Assembly (NCBI RefSeq): GCF_011320225.1
Contig: NZ_JAAOEN010000011.1
Span: 1-64,000 of the forward strand
Length of the DNA: 64,000 bases
Source of the DNA: Phytoactinopolyspora limicola
GTDB taxonomy: Bacteria; Actinomycetota; Actinomycetes; Jiangellales; Jiangellaceae
Reading direction: 5' to 3'
Shown piece by piece: positions 54,632 to 63,366 of this stretch (positions are counted from its first letter, which is position 1; each line of letters starts with the position of its first letter). The notes under the pieces were generated by a model. The model was not told the origin of the DNA and ran no database searches. It saw only the letters and a program-made list of their open reading frames with translations. Position numbers and translations under genes: made by a program.

Positions 54632-54707
54632 CATAGCCGCCGCAACTATGCGCCCGGGGCGACCAGAGTCCCGGCCACGCGGGCTAGGATGTCACCGGCA
54701 CCCTGCG

Positions 54708-54784
<77 letters not shown>

Positions 54785-54969
54785 GGTCGTCTTGTGCGAA
54801 TCCCGCGGCCTGTTGGCCTGCGGGCTATGCATCCCGCAGTTTCTCCTCGTGATCCGCGCGTGAACATCCAGAGCCACAGAGGTGAAGCCAAGCCATACCA
54901 GGTGCGCCACGTCCTGGCGGCCATAGACAAGCTCCAGAAGGAGGAGGAAAAGAAGCCGCGAACACCGCA

Positions 54970-55287
54970 GACCACTACACCTACCGGGTCCGCTGGTCGG
55001 CTGAAGACGGCGCCTACATCGGCACCGTCGCCGAACTGCCCTCCCTTTCGTGAGTCGCAGACCAGCACCTAGAAGCATTCCAGGGGATCCACCGAATCAC
55101 ACGAGACGTCGTGGAAGACATGGAACGCAACGGCGAAGCCGTGCCCGAAGCCATCGTGGAACGCAACTACTCCGGTAAATTCCAAGTGCGTGTTGCGCCA
55201 GAGACGCACCGCCAGCTCGTCATCGAGGCCGCCGAAAAAGGGGTCTCGCTTAGCCATCTAGCGGCGACACGCCTAGCTTCCCCCTGA
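54970..55287 (+). pseudogene. HicB-type antitoxin with in-frame TGA
   Basis: The frame from GAC 54970 reads DHYTYRVRWSAEDGAYIGTV-AELPSLS, then TGA at 55051-55053, then VADQHLEAFQGIHRITRDVV...AIVERNYSGKFQVRVAPETH...LAATRLASP, stop 55285. HicB relatives have Trp where the TGA lies (PSLSW), so a single TGG-to-TGA change explains it. The C-terminal half holds the ribbon-helix-helix part. No HicA toxin gene is seen on either side and no good start is visible. It lies 190 bp downstream of the tRNA. Confidence 0.8.
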
Positions 55288-55422
55288 AGCGGCGTCATCC
55301 ACCACAACACACAGGATCCCCCGCACAAATCGCGGTGGGGCGCCGCCCAGGTGCGAAGTTAGACATGTGCGTGACCGAACAACGTGCCGCTCATGGCCAC
55401 ACCCACCACGCACCAAGTCGCC

Positions 55423-56094
55423 CTACGGCTGCCCCTGCTGGCTCTCATCCGATGCTGCGACCTCGTCGCCCCTATAGAAGGCTGTGGTGCGTGCTTCCGC
55501 GCCACGTGCGTCGGACTCCGGCATACCGGCGGCGACCGATGCGTCCGCCCACCGGCGAGACACTTCAGCGACGAACTGCCGGTACTGGTCGGTCTGGACC
55601 CATTCGTCGGACTCCGGCGGCCTCGGTGCGCCGGTCGTGATGTGGAGGGCCAAACCGAGGAAGGCGAGGTCCCAGCCGACACCGGTGGCACCCGGCCCGT
55701 AGGTCGCCCAGAAGTCTTTCGGCACGTCGCCGCGGTGCTCGAGGGTGAGGCGCGCGCCGTCACCTGCCTGCTCGATCCGCACCGTGATGTCGGACGTGCT
55801 TTCGCCGTACTCCCACGTGGCGGAGAAACTCTTCGGCGGGTCACACGCCGTGACCGTTCCACCTGCGTTGTTCTCCACCTGATAGCGTCCGCCGCGTTGC
55901 AGATCACCGGAGACCGGCGCGAACCAGCGCGGCAACCGATCGGTGTTGGTGCAGGCGTCCCACAGGTCTTCGACGGTGGTGGCATAGACCTGGCTGATGG
56001 TCGAGACGATGGCCGTCGCTTCGTCTTTCTCGGTGATACCTAACCCGCGCTCAACGGCGTCGAGCTGGCCTTCGGTATTCGGCTGGTCAATCAT
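55423..56094 (-). CDS. SRPBCC (AHSA1/CalC-like) family protein
   Basis: A 223-residue START-like protein (ATAIVSTISQVYATTVEDLW; WFAPVSGDLQRGGRYQVENN; ATWEYGESTSDITVRIEQAG; LTLEHRGDV). It is encoded with an ArsR regulator through an ATGA overlap, a frequent pair in actinobacteria whose ligand is unknown. ATG 56094 is chosen; the frame to 56208 lies inside the regulator. Confidence 0.9.
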   Translation of the reverse strand: MIDQPNTEGQLDAVERGLGITEKDEATAIVSTISQVYATTVEDLWDACTNTDRLPRWFAPVSGDLQRGGRYQVENNAGGTVTACDPPKSFSATWEYGESTSDITVRIEQAGDGARLTLEHRGDVPKDFWATYGPGATGVGWDLAFLGLALHITTGAPRPPESDEWVQTDQYRQFVAEVSRRWADASVAAGMPESDARGAEARTTAFYRGDEVAASDESQQGQP

Positions 56095-56447
56095 GGCGAC
56101 TCCGCTTCCTGTGTTGATTGGATGCGCCGCTCGCGCTTGCCACGGGCAATCTCGGTATCCAGCGCGGCCAGCCGGGGCGCCCAGAACGCACGGAAGCCGT
56201 CCAGCCATTCGTCGGCCTCCCGGAGCGGGTTGGCGTCGATGGCGTACAGCCGCCGGGGCCCGTCGACACGCACCGTTGTGAAGCCGCTCTCCCGCAGCAC
56301 CTTCAGATGCTGCGAGACGGCGGGCTGACTGATACCGAACTCCTCGCCGATCCGCATCGCGAGCTCACCTGCCGGACACTCGCCGTTGGCGAGCAACTCC
56401 AGCAGGCGACGCCGCACGGGATCACCAAGGATGTCGAGAGCATGCAC
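56091..56447 (-). CDS. ArsR/SmtB-family regulator
   Basis: A 118-residue winged-helix repressor (ALDILGDPVRRRLLELLANG; SQPAVSQHLKVLRESGF; VDGPRRLYAIDANPLREADE). No metal-binding Cys motif is present, so it belongs to the SdpR-type branch that partners with SRPBCC proteins. It is probably autoregulated through the palindrome upstream. Confidence 0.92.
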   Translation of the reverse strand: MHALDILGDPVRRRLLELLANGECPAGELAMRIGEEFGISQPAVSQHLKVLRESGFTTVRVDGPRRLYAIDANPLREADEWLDGFRAFWAPRLAALDTEIARGKRERRIQSTQEAESP

Positions 56448-56467
56448 AGCCCGATCATTTCAGCTAC

Positions 56468-56481
56468 GACTTATATAAGTC
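56468..56481 (-). promoter_or_regulatory. Palindrome GACTTATATAAGTC, ArsR operator
   Basis: A perfect 14-bp palindrome 21 bp upstream of the ArsR ATG. Minus-strand TTGACT overlaps it as a -35 with a weak AAATGA -10 at 17 bp. A repressor bound here would block the operon promoter. Confidence 0.65.
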
Positions 56482-56516
56482 AACGCTAATTCGCATCAAG
56501 GGTGAACGTCGCCACC

Positions 56517-56568
56517 TGATCATGTGCGAGTTACTCCCCCCAGGACGTGAGTAACTCGCACATGATCA
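56517..56568. repeat. Palindrome with TGATCATGTGCGAGTTAC arm, copy 1
   Basis: 19-bp perfect arms 56517-56535 and 56550-56568 with a 14-nt loop. It lies between the ArsR promoter and the AbiEi/DUF559 stop. The 18-bp TGATCATGTGCGAGTTAC arm is identical to the one at 57762. Confidence 0.9.
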
Positions 56569-56614
56569 AGGAGCAGCCCCGCCCGGCCTCCTCACACGCC
56601 CCACAATCGCCGGA

Positions 56615-57697
56615 TCACCGACGCCGACCGGCGAGGTACGCACCCTCCAACTCCCGCAACACCACGGCCGGTTCCTCACGAATCCGGCGCGGAGCGACGG
56701 GCACCACGAGCCACCCAAGAGCGGCGTACCTGGCCCGGCGTCGCTCAGTGCGCTCCGGCGCATCGCCGAAACCGTGAAACGCACGGGAATCGACTTCGAC
56801 GACGAGCCGAGCGTCAGGCCAGCAAGCGTCCGGATAGAGCCCCCTGGTACCGGGCAGGGGCTGGTTCCACCGCGGTGGCGGGAGCACCCGGCTGGTCGCG
56901 ATGAGATCTCGAAGTTCACACTCCGGCGCAGACCGGCATCCCGCCTCGAGATCATCAAGGACTCGACGCGCCAATGCCGTGTGCCGACGGCCGGTGGAGT
57001 CCAGCTGTTTGGCCAGATCAGCGACGCTGCACTGCCCGGTCTGCACCACCTCGCACAACAGGGCCCGCACGTTCCGCAGTGCCGTAACGGCGTGCCCACG
57101 ACCCGGTTGACACACCGGGCATCCGTTGCCGGACGGACACGTCGCCTGCCATGCCGCAGGAAGCCAGAACGGTTTGGTGACGGTGTTGATCACCGCGCGG
57201 GCGGGCGAAGCCATCGGGATGACGCCGGTCCGTGCGCCTCCCGCCAGTTCGTCCGGTTCGTCGTACGCCATGGCGATGGATCGACCAACGTCCCCGACAG
57301 CCTCGGAATCGACCCAGTTGTGCCAACCGTCGTCGGCCGCGACGATCCGGGTCAGCTGCACGAATCCGCTGGAACTACGCCGGGACCGCCACGGGACAAG
57401 AACCACGATCCGCGCATCCCGTGCCGGGCCGTAACTCAAGCCGTGCATCCAGCACGCCCAGGCGCCGGCGATCCTGGCGCCAGGCCCGGCGTACAGGATG
57501 GCGGCGCGCAACTTGTGCAAATCGCTTAGCGGTCCCGTGAACGTGGCGTACACCCCGCGCACTATGCGCCGCCAAGGGCCGCCGTCGCGCAACCGGTGTT
57601 CGATCGCCCTAGGTGACAGGCCAGCTCGAAGCAACTGCCACCGACAGACGATCCCGTCCTGCAGAAGGGCTAGTTGTTCGATGCGGTCAAACGCCAT
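56615..57697 (-). CDS. AbiEi-type N domain plus DUF559 nuclease-like protein
   Basis: A 360-residue protein. N-terminal part (RIEQLALLQDGIVCRWQLLR; RRIVRGVYATF) resembles the AbiEi antitoxin winged-helix domain. C-terminal part (TRGLYPDACWPDARLVVEVD; FHGFGDAPERTERRRARYAA; LGWLVVPVAPRRIRE) is a Vsr/DUF559 restriction-endonuclease-like fold. Between them is an insertion with C-P-S-G-N-G-C-P-V-C, a possible zinc knuckle not usual for the family. Phage-defence use is inferred from the family, not shown. It is flanked on both sides by the same palindrome. Confidence 0.8.
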   Translation of the reverse strand: MAFDRIEQLALLQDGIVCRWQLLRAGLSPRAIEHRLRDGGPWRRIVRGVYATFTGPLSDLHKLRAAILYAGPGARIAGAWACWMHGLSYGPARDARIVVLVPWRSRRSSSGFVQLTRIVAADDGWHNWVDSEAVGDVGRSIAMAYDEPDELAGGARTGVIPMASPARAVINTVTKPFWLPAAWQATCPSGNGCPVCQPGRGHAVTALRNVRALLCEVVQTGQCSVADLAKQLDSTGRRHTALARRVLDDLEAGCRSAPECELRDLIATSRVLPPPRWNQPLPGTRGLYPDACWPDARLVVEVDSRAFHGFGDAPERTERRRARYAALGWLVVPVAPRRIREEPAVVLRELEGAYLAGRRR

Positions 57698-57761
57698 GCG
57701 GTACAGCGTGCCGGATCTCCGCCGCGCACACGTCCGGATAGAGAAACCGGACCAACCTCGT

Positions 57762-57813
57762 TGATCATGTGCGAGTTACACCCCCCATCGTGGGTGTAAC
57801 TCGCACATGATCA
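57762..57813. repeat. Palindrome with TGATCATGTGCGAGTTAC arm, copy 2
   Basis: 22-bp arms 57762-57783 and 57792-57813 with an 8-nt loop; the outer 18 bp are identical to the copy at 56517. It lies in the divergent promoter region between the AbiEi/DUF559 gene and the MFS gene. Confidence 0.9.
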
Positions 57814-57897
57814 TGGAACGCTCGTCGGCGCGCCGCGTACGCGTGCTTTCCGGACCCGTTGAGCCGGAGCAAAACCGGCACCTGGTTACATCCTGGG

Positions 57898-59220
57898 ATG
57901 ACGTCGCCGCCGAAGAGGCAACTCAACCCGGCTGACAAGCGTGGGCGGATCGCGTGGGCGGTCTGGGACTGGGGCTCCCAGTCCTTCAACTCCATCATCC
58001 TGACCTTCGTGTTCACCGTGTATCTCACAGAGGCGGTGGCAGCGGACTCCGACAGCGGATCACGAGACCTGGGTATCGCTCTGGCCATCGCCGGGGCCAT
58101 CGTGGCGGTTCTCGCGCCGGTCACCGGGCAGCGTAGCGACGCTCGAGGCCGCCGGAAATTGTGGCTGGGAGTGCACAGCGTGCTGGTCATCGGCTGCATG
58201 GCTGCAATGTTCTTCGTCCAGCCCGATCCGTCCTACCTGCTACTAGGGCTCATCCTCATCGGCGCGGCCAGCATCTTTTCCGAGTTCGCGGGGGTCAACT
58301 ACAACGCGATGCTGATCCAGGTATCCACCCGCGAAACCATCGGCCGGGTGTCCGGTTTCGGGTGGGCCATGGGCTACTTCGGCGGGCTCACCGGACTCGT
58401 CGTTGTCCTCTTCGCGTTCGTCCAGCCCGACGTCGGCCTGTTCGGCGTGACATCCGACGACGGCATGGACATCCGCGCCGTCGCCGTGTTCTGCGCCGTG
58501 TGGTTCGCCGTGTTCGCCGTACCGCTGTTCGTCTACGTGCCCGAGGCTCCAGCGTCCGGCGACCCGCAACGCCAGAACATCCTGGCCAGCTATGCGCTGC
58601 TCGGCCGGCGAATCGCGCGGATGTGGCGGGACGAACGGCGCACGCTGTGGTTCCTCGGCGCCAGCGCCATCTACCGGGACGGGCTTGCCGCCATCTTCAC
58701 CTTCGCCGGGGTGATCGCGGCCGGCACCTTCGGATTCAGCTCCACCGAGGTGATCGTCTTCGCGATCGCGGCCAATCTTGCGGCGGGGATCGGCGCCATG
58801 ATCGGTGGCCTTCTCGACGATCGGCTCGGCCCGAAGACGGTCATCGTCTCCGGCCTTACCGCGCTAGTACTCACCGGAACCGCGATCGTCGCCGTGCCGG
58901 AGCGGCCGATGTTCTGGGCGGGTGGCCTGGTCCTCGCGTCACTGGTCGGACCGATCCAGTCGGCCAGCCGCACCTTTCTCGCCCGGATCACCCCGGCGGG
59001 CCTCGAAGGGGAAGCGTTCGGTCTCTATGCGACCATGGGCCGCGCCGTCAGCTTCACCGGTCCGCTAGCGTTCAGCGGGTTCATCGCCCTGTTCGGCGCC
59101 CAACGGGCCGGGATGGTCGGCATCCTGCTGGTGCTCGTCGTCGGCCTGGTCGCCATTCTCGGTGTACGCCCACCGCAGCACCCCCTTACGGCCGTCGCGT
59201 CGACTCCGGCACCACACTGA
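57898..59220 (+). CDS. UMF1-like MFS transporter
   Basis: A 440-residue MFS protein with about 12 helices (RIAWAVWDWGSQSFNSIILT; FTVYLTEAVAAD; VSGFGWAMGYFGGLTGLVVV; IYRDGLAAIFTFAGVIAA). These are marks of the Atg22/UMF1-type group; vacuolar amino-acid effluxers are the eukaryotic members. The substrate is unknown. ATG 57898 is the conserved start; no clear RBS. Confidence 0.9.
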   Translation: MTSPPKRQLNPADKRGRIAWAVWDWGSQSFNSIILTFVFTVYLTEAVAADSDSGSRDLGIALAIAGAIVAVLAPVTGQRSDARGRRKLWLGVHSVLVIGCMAAMFFVQPDPSYLLLGLILIGAASIFSEFAGVNYNAMLIQVSTRETIGRVSGFGWAMGYFGGLTGLVVVLFAFVQPDVGLFGVTSDDGMDIRAVAVFCAVWFAVFAVPLFVYVPEAPASGDPQRQNILASYALLGRRIARMWRDERRTLWFLGASAIYRDGLAAIFTFAGVIAAGTFGFSSTEVIVFAIAANLAAGIGAMIGGLLDDRLGPKTVIVSGLTALVLTGTAIVAVPERPMFWAGGLVLASLVGPIQSASRTFLARITPAGLEGEAFGLYATMGRAVSFTGPLAFSGFIALFGAQRAGMVGILLVLVVGLVAILGVRPPQHPLTAVASTPAPH

Positions 59221-59343
59221 CGTCCTGCACCGCATGGCAGGGACCCCGCGGTGGCTCACCGCACTGGCCCGGCCGGCCGGTGTCCTCGACTCCCATCAAC
59301 GGATGACGCCGGCCTGCTCGGTTGTGCTGAAACCTCGATCGTC

Positions 59344-59868
59344 TCAGTTGTGGGTGTCGTCATCCACCGGCGTCGGGTCACCAACTGAGACGACCCCGAC
59401 GTGAATACCACCCATAGTGTGCGCGACGGTCCGTAGTCCCCCGCCAATGGGAACCCAGATAAACGGCGGCGGACTGAACAATCCCGCGTGGCTCGGCAGA
59501 TCCTCTCCGTGATCGATTCGCATGCACCCGATCCTGGCGGTCTTGCCCTGAAAGGCGTCGTAGCGGATGTGGTAATACCTACCGCCGTATGCAACGACCT
59601 TGTCGATGTAGCGTTGGTCGTCGCTGCCGCGGATGGCGGCCCAGTGCCTCGAACCCTCAAACTGTTTCACCGACGGCGTATCCCACAGTTGGCGGTTGGT
59701 CGGCCCGCCGTCGAGCGACGATGGACAATCGGTGAATCCTGGCAATCGGGGCACTGCCGCCGATGCCGCCGGCGCCGTCGCGGTGAGCGTGGCCGCCATC
59801 AACCCGACCGCAGCCAGCGCTGCAGCCATTCGACGCCCCCGCGCCGCCCGCTTCCGTGTCGCTGCCAT
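59344..59868 (-). CDS. Secreted hypothetical protein
   Basis: A 174-residue exported protein. The signal peptide has a basic N-region, hydrophobic AAALAAVGLMAATLTA and an A-S-A cleavage site near 37. The mature part (CPSSLDGGPTNRQLWDTPSV; RYYHIRYDAFQGKTARIGCM) has two Cys, likely a disulfide. I do not recognise a family. RBS GAAGGGCG. Confidence 0.8.
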   Translation of the reverse strand: MAATRKRAARGRRMAAALAAVGLMAATLTATAPAASAAVPRLPGFTDCPSSLDGGPTNRQLWDTPSVKQFEGSRHWAAIRGSDDQRYIDKVVAYGGRYYHIRYDAFQGKTARIGCMRIDHGEDLPSHAGLFSPPPFIWVPIGGGLRTVAHTMGGIHVGVVSVGDPTPVDDDTHN

Positions 59869-60040
59869 AGTGTCGCCCTTCTCGTCGTCACTGATTCATC
59901 CATCTGATGAACCACTACCGATCGTTGATCGACGGACGCACTCGACGCACGATCTCCAGACAAAGCCAGACATGTGGCGTGGTATCGCCATTCACTTACA
60001 CGCATACCACCAGCGATAAGGCAGACAGTAGAATGACGGT

Positions 60041-60265
60041 ATGGCACGCGAGAAGATGACGGTGACCATCGACCCGCAGACGCTCCAATATGTCGACGCG
60101 AACGCTCGCGCCGACAAGCTGAGCCGCTCGGAATACGTCGAACGTGTACTGCGGCACGAGCACTATCGACGCCTGCTGGCGCAGGCCCCACCCACGCGGC
60201 TGCAACGCGACGAAGAGCAGTCGCTCCGTGACCTTCTTGAATGGCAGGACGAAGCCGCCTCGTGA
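60041..60265 (+). CDS. Ribbon-helix-helix antitoxin
   Basis: A 74-residue RHH protein (MTVTIDPQTLQYVDANARAD...SRSEYVERVLRHEHYRRLL): a beta strand and two helices for DNA binding, then a tail for toxin binding. Its TGA overlaps the GTG of the toxin gene (GTGA). Autoregulation is expected. Confidence 0.85.
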   Translation: MAREKMTVTIDPQTLQYVDANARADKLSRSEYVERVLRHEHYRRLLAQAPPTRLQRDEEQSLRDLLEWQDEAAS

Positions 60266-60549
60266 ACCCCGGCGAGATCTGGCAACTTGAGCACCGAGGG
60301 CTCAGACTCGTGCTGAGCAACGCCACCTACAACACCTCGCAGCTCAACCACGTCATCACGGCCGTAGTCCGGACCACACCGCCTACCGGGTTCCAGCCGT
60401 TCGCGATCGAGACGCCGCATGGCGTCCTATTGCCTGACCGGCTCGCTATGCATCCGCGGCACTGGCTCGATGAACACGTCGCCACCATCGATCCCGAACA
60501 TCTAGCCGCCGTCCGCCAACACCTGGCCTTCCTGATCTGCGACCTGTGA
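60262..60549 (+). CDS. PemK/MazF-type toxin
   Basis: A 95-residue protein beginning VNPGEIWQLEHRGLRLVLSN, then VITAVVRTTPPTG...FAIETPHGVLLPDRLAMHPRHW. MazF-fold ribonucleases share P-G-E-I-W and a later V-x-x-D-x-x-x-x-x-x-R. It pairs with the RHH antitoxin; the toxic activity is not shown. Start GTG 60262; the frame to 60241 lies inside the antitoxin gene. Confidence 0.75.
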   Translation: MNPGEIWQLEHRGLRLVLSNATYNTSQLNHVITAVVRTTPPTGFQPFAIETPHGVLLPDRLAMHPRHWLDEHVATIDPEHLAAVRQHLAFLICDL

Positions 60550-60610
60550 GACGGCGCCGCTATGAGGTCGCTGTAAGGAGGCTTGCCCCGAGATACCTGC
60601 CGACACCCTG

Positions 60611-61180
60611 ATGGCCATCGCCGACGCCTGCCGCCGACATGAGGGGCTCCGCTTCGACTACACCAGCCCTCGCGGCGGCGATTCGATCCGGGCCGTGGAA
60701 CCGCACCGGCTGGTGAACTTCGGCCGGCACTGGTACCTGGTGGCATTCGACACCGACCGCAACGATTGGCGGACCTTCCGCGTCGATCGACTCTCCTTGC
60801 GCATCCCCACCGGCCCGCGCTTCTCGCCGCGCGTCCCGCCGTTCGATGACGTCGCCGCCTACCTCGCCCACCAACTCTCCGTACGCACCTGGCCATGCCA
60901 GGCCACGGTGACGCTGCACGAGTCCGCCGAAAACATGGCCGGCCGGGTATGGCCGGGTATGGGTGTCCTGGAAGCCGTCGACGACCACAGCTGCCGGCTT
61001 CACCTCGGCGCCGACTCGATTTCTTCGCTCGTCTGGATGATCACCTCGGTGGATGCGGACTTCACCCTCGTCGACGGCCCGCCCGAACTGGTCGACGCCC
61101 TGCGTCGCCGGGCCGACCGTTGCCGCCGCGCCGTAGCGGATGGCGATCAATCAAACACATGTTCTAGTCTGTCGCCATGA
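60611..61180 (+). CDS. WYL-domain protein lacking its HTH
   Basis: A 189-residue WYL domain with WCX tail (ACRRHEGLRFDYTSPRGG; VEPHRLVNFGRHWYLVAFDT; WRTFRVDRLSLRIPTGPRF). Complete relatives have an N-terminal winged helix of about 100 residues; only 61 bp separate this start from the toxin gene, so the DNA-binding part is gone. It may be a remnant or a free ligand-sensing module. Homology runs upstream of ATG 60611 (LPEIPADTL), so the start is uncertain. Confidence 0.7.
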   Translation: MAIADACRRHEGLRFDYTSPRGGDSIRAVEPHRLVNFGRHWYLVAFDTDRNDWRTFRVDRLSLRIPTGPRFSPRVPPFDDVAAYLAHQLSVRTWPCQATVTLHESAENMAGRVWPGMGVLEAVDDHSCRLHLGADSISSLVWMITSVDADFTLVDGPPELVDALRRRADRCRRAVADGDQSNTCSSLSP

Positions 61181-61479
61181 CGGGGGAACGTCGAACCGAA
61201 ACGGTCGATTCACAAGATGTACTCAACATGCATTGGCCGGCCGATCCAGCCGCGTTTCCGATACACGACCCTGGCCTGGCGGTCCGCGTACGGCTGGTAT
61301 GGGAGCACGACGGCGAGACGTTCATCGAGGGCTGGGCCATCAAATGGGACGCCAGTCATGTCTACGTCGCGGTGGAGGACCACCGCCTTGATCGCTCTGG
61401 AGTCTGGGTGAAGCCACACGACGTCTATCGACGCCATCCCACATTGATCATGCGCGGACGGGTGGAACCGGATTTCTGA
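61177..61479 (+). CDS. Hypothetical protein
   Basis: A 100-residue protein with an all-beta look (VRVRLVWEHDGETFIEGWAI; HVYVAVEDHRLDRSGVWVKP). It starts with ATG 61177, overlapping the WYL stop as ATGA, so the two are co-translated. I do not recognise the family. Confidence 0.7.
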   Translation: MTGERRTETVDSQDVLNMHWPADPAAFPIHDPGLAVRVRLVWEHDGETFIEGWAIKWDASHVYVAVEDHRLDRSGVWVKPHDVYRRHPTLIMRGRVEPDF

Positions 61480-61545
61480 CCACCCGCACGCTCCCTCCCA
61501 TCCCGGGCGGATGGGCCGGAGTAGTGGCCTGACCAGCCGGTGCGG

Positions 61546-62091
61546 TCACGGCCGGCTCGTGCGACGTTGGTAGTAGGCGCGGGTCTTGCTGCGGTTTCCG
61601 CAGATACGCATCGAACACCACCGCCGGGAGCGGTTCTTCGAGGTGTCGTAGTACACCACCTCGCAGTCGGCGGCCGAGCACAACTTCAGCCGTCGCCATG
61701 TGCCCTCGGCCGAGGCATACACGATGACCGCGAGGACCTCGGCAACGAACCGCCGCACACCGGCGCCGGCCGGACACAACGTAGCGGCCCCATCCGGCCC
61801 GAACTCGACGATCAGCCCGGCCGGCGCCGCGAGTGCGGTCAGCGCCGGGGCATCCACCACCAGGTCGTCGCCGTGGTGCCGGCGCAGCACGTGCCGCAAC
61901 TCCGCCCGCAGTTCGCGGACCCACCGCAGATCGGTGCCGGTGAGGTCGCTGCCATCGGCCGCGCGGTCATGGCCGGTCAGCCATCGCTGGAACCCCTCGA
62001 CATCGTGGAGGTCGTCTGCACCGCTACTCACGTCGACGGAGTTGAGGAACGACTCGACCAGCCAGAGGTCAGGCGGCACGTCGGCGCTCAC
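61546..62091 (-). CDS. CGNR zinc-finger protein
   Basis: A 181-residue ABATE/CGNR protein. N-domain RWVRELRAELRHVLRRHHGD; C-terminal zinc finger C-x4-C...C-S-M-R-I-C-G-N-R with RAYYQRR, thought to bind DNA. It is usually a stress-type regulator. Confidence 0.93.
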   Translation of the reverse strand: MSADVPPDLWLVESFLNSVDVSSGADDLHDVEGFQRWLTGHDRAADGSDLTGTDLRWVRELRAELRHVLRRHHGDDLVVDAPALTALAAPAGLIVEFGPDGAATLCPAGAGVRRFVAEVLAVIVYASAEGTWRRLKLCSAADCEVVYYDTSKNRSRRWCSMRICGNRSKTRAYYQRRTSRP

Positions 62092-62180
62092 CTCGCCATA
62101 CTCTCACACCATCTTGACAGTTTCACCGGTGTCAACAATGCTACCGGTCAAAGCTGTTTGCCGGTGTGAAGGGATGGACG

Positions 62181-62849
62181 ATGCCACTCGCAACCTTCAA
62201 AGACCTCGTGATCGACGCCACCGACTCCCCCACTCTCGGTGAGTTCTACGCCACTACTCTCGGCCTGTCCTACATCCCACACGACGACGGCGATGGCCAC
62301 CTCAAGGGTCCGGCCACCACACACACCGTCTGGATCAACCGCGTCCCAGAACCCAAAACCGTCAAGCACCGAGTCCACCTCGACGTCCACACCACCTCAC
62401 TCGACGAGCTGACGGCTCGCGGCGCTCGGCCGGTCGAAGAACACGAACACTGGACGGTATTGGCCGACCCCGAAGGCGGCGAGTTCTGCGCGTTCGTCCG
62501 CGACAAGGTCGACGACTACCGCCTATACGAGGTGATCGTCGATTCCACGGATCCCACCGCCATCGCCCACTGGTGGGCGGACGTCGTCGGCGGGACACTC
62601 GGCCACACCCCTGACGAGCGCGCGTGGTGGATCGAACCGATGCCCAACGCTCCATTCGATCGATTCGTCTTCGTACCGGTACCCGAACCGAAGATCGTAA
62701 AGAACAGGATCCATTGGGACGTCAGCACCGACGACCTCGAGACACTCATCCAGCGAGGCGCCACCATGGTGCGTCCCAAGGACGACGACATCGGCTGGCA
62801 CGTGCTCGCCGACCCGGAGGGCAATGAGTTCTGCGCCTTCACGTCCTGA
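62181..62849 (+). CDS. Double VOC-domain protein
   Basis: A 222-residue protein with two glyoxalase/bleomycin-resistance folds (LATFKDLVIDATDSPTLGEF; YEVIVDSTDPTAIAHWWADV), each ending in DPEG(G/N)EFCAF. Internal duplication is clear. No metal triad is certain. RBS AAGGGATGGACG before ATG 62181. Confidence 0.9.
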   Translation: MPLATFKDLVIDATDSPTLGEFYATTLGLSYIPHDDGDGHLKGPATTHTVWINRVPEPKTVKHRVHLDVHTTSLDELTARGARPVEEHEHWTVLADPEGGEFCAFVRDKVDDYRLYEVIVDSTDPTAIAHWWADVVGGTLGHTPDERAWWIEPMPNAPFDRFVFVPVPEPKIVKNRIHWDVSTDDLETLIQRGATMVRPKDDDIGWHVLADPEGNEFCAFTS

Positions 62850-62870
62850 CGTTGCCGAACCCACCCGGGC

Positions 62871-62947
62871 GGCGTCTTCCTGGCCTCACATGACGGATAG
62901 CCGCCAATTTTCCCGGGTGATGCGTCATAGAAGGCCAGGAAGACGCC
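62871..62947. repeat. Nested palindrome after the VOC gene
   Basis: GGCGTCTTCCTGGCCT (62871-62886) and AGGCCAGGAAGACGCC (62932-62947), 16-bp perfect arms; an inner ATGACG/CGTCAT stem follows. It may be the terminator of the VOC gene but has no T tract. It is similar in layout to the other palindromes. Confidence 0.8.
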
Positions 62948-63108
62948 GGTTACCTGCCCGGCACCCGCTGGTAGCGCGCCCTTCTCCCCAGGTTCATCCA
63001 GCCCGCATTGAATGATCCACAACGCGGTGACCTCGCCTATCGACATCGTGCGAGCGCACCCATGTGCTGATCTCCAGGCAGGATGCAAAATTGTGTGACG
63101 ACGACGCC

Positions 63109-63366
63109 ATGCGCCCGAATCCCGCGCATGAGGCACTGACCGAGATGCTCGAACGGGCCGAGGGACTGCAAGACGACATCAACGAGGCCTTAGACGACGC
63201 CGTCGGCATCATGGAGAGCGGTGACGCGTGGACCGGGCCAACCACCGCGGCCGCCTTCCTCGACGACCTCGAAGACCGACAGCGCGACCTTCCCAGCCTC
63301 GCCGAGCATCTGGTGGACGATATCCGGAGCGCCTTGCAGTCCACCCCGGCCGAGATTCCGGCCTGA
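63109..63366 (+). CDS. Small WXG100/ESX-like protein
   Basis: An 85-residue helical acidic protein (HEALTEMLERAEGLQDDINE; AVGIMESGDAWTGPTTAAAF; LEDRQRDLPSLAEHLVDDIR). Two long helices with a W-T-G turn (WTGPTT) fit WXG100-like ESX substrates or chaperones. The TGA overlaps the next ATG. No nearby ESX apparatus is visible. Confidence 0.7.
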   Translation: MRPNPAHEALTEMLERAEGLQDDINEALDDAVGIMESGDAWTGPTTAAAFLDDLEDRQRDLPSLAEHLVDDIRSALQSTPAEIPA

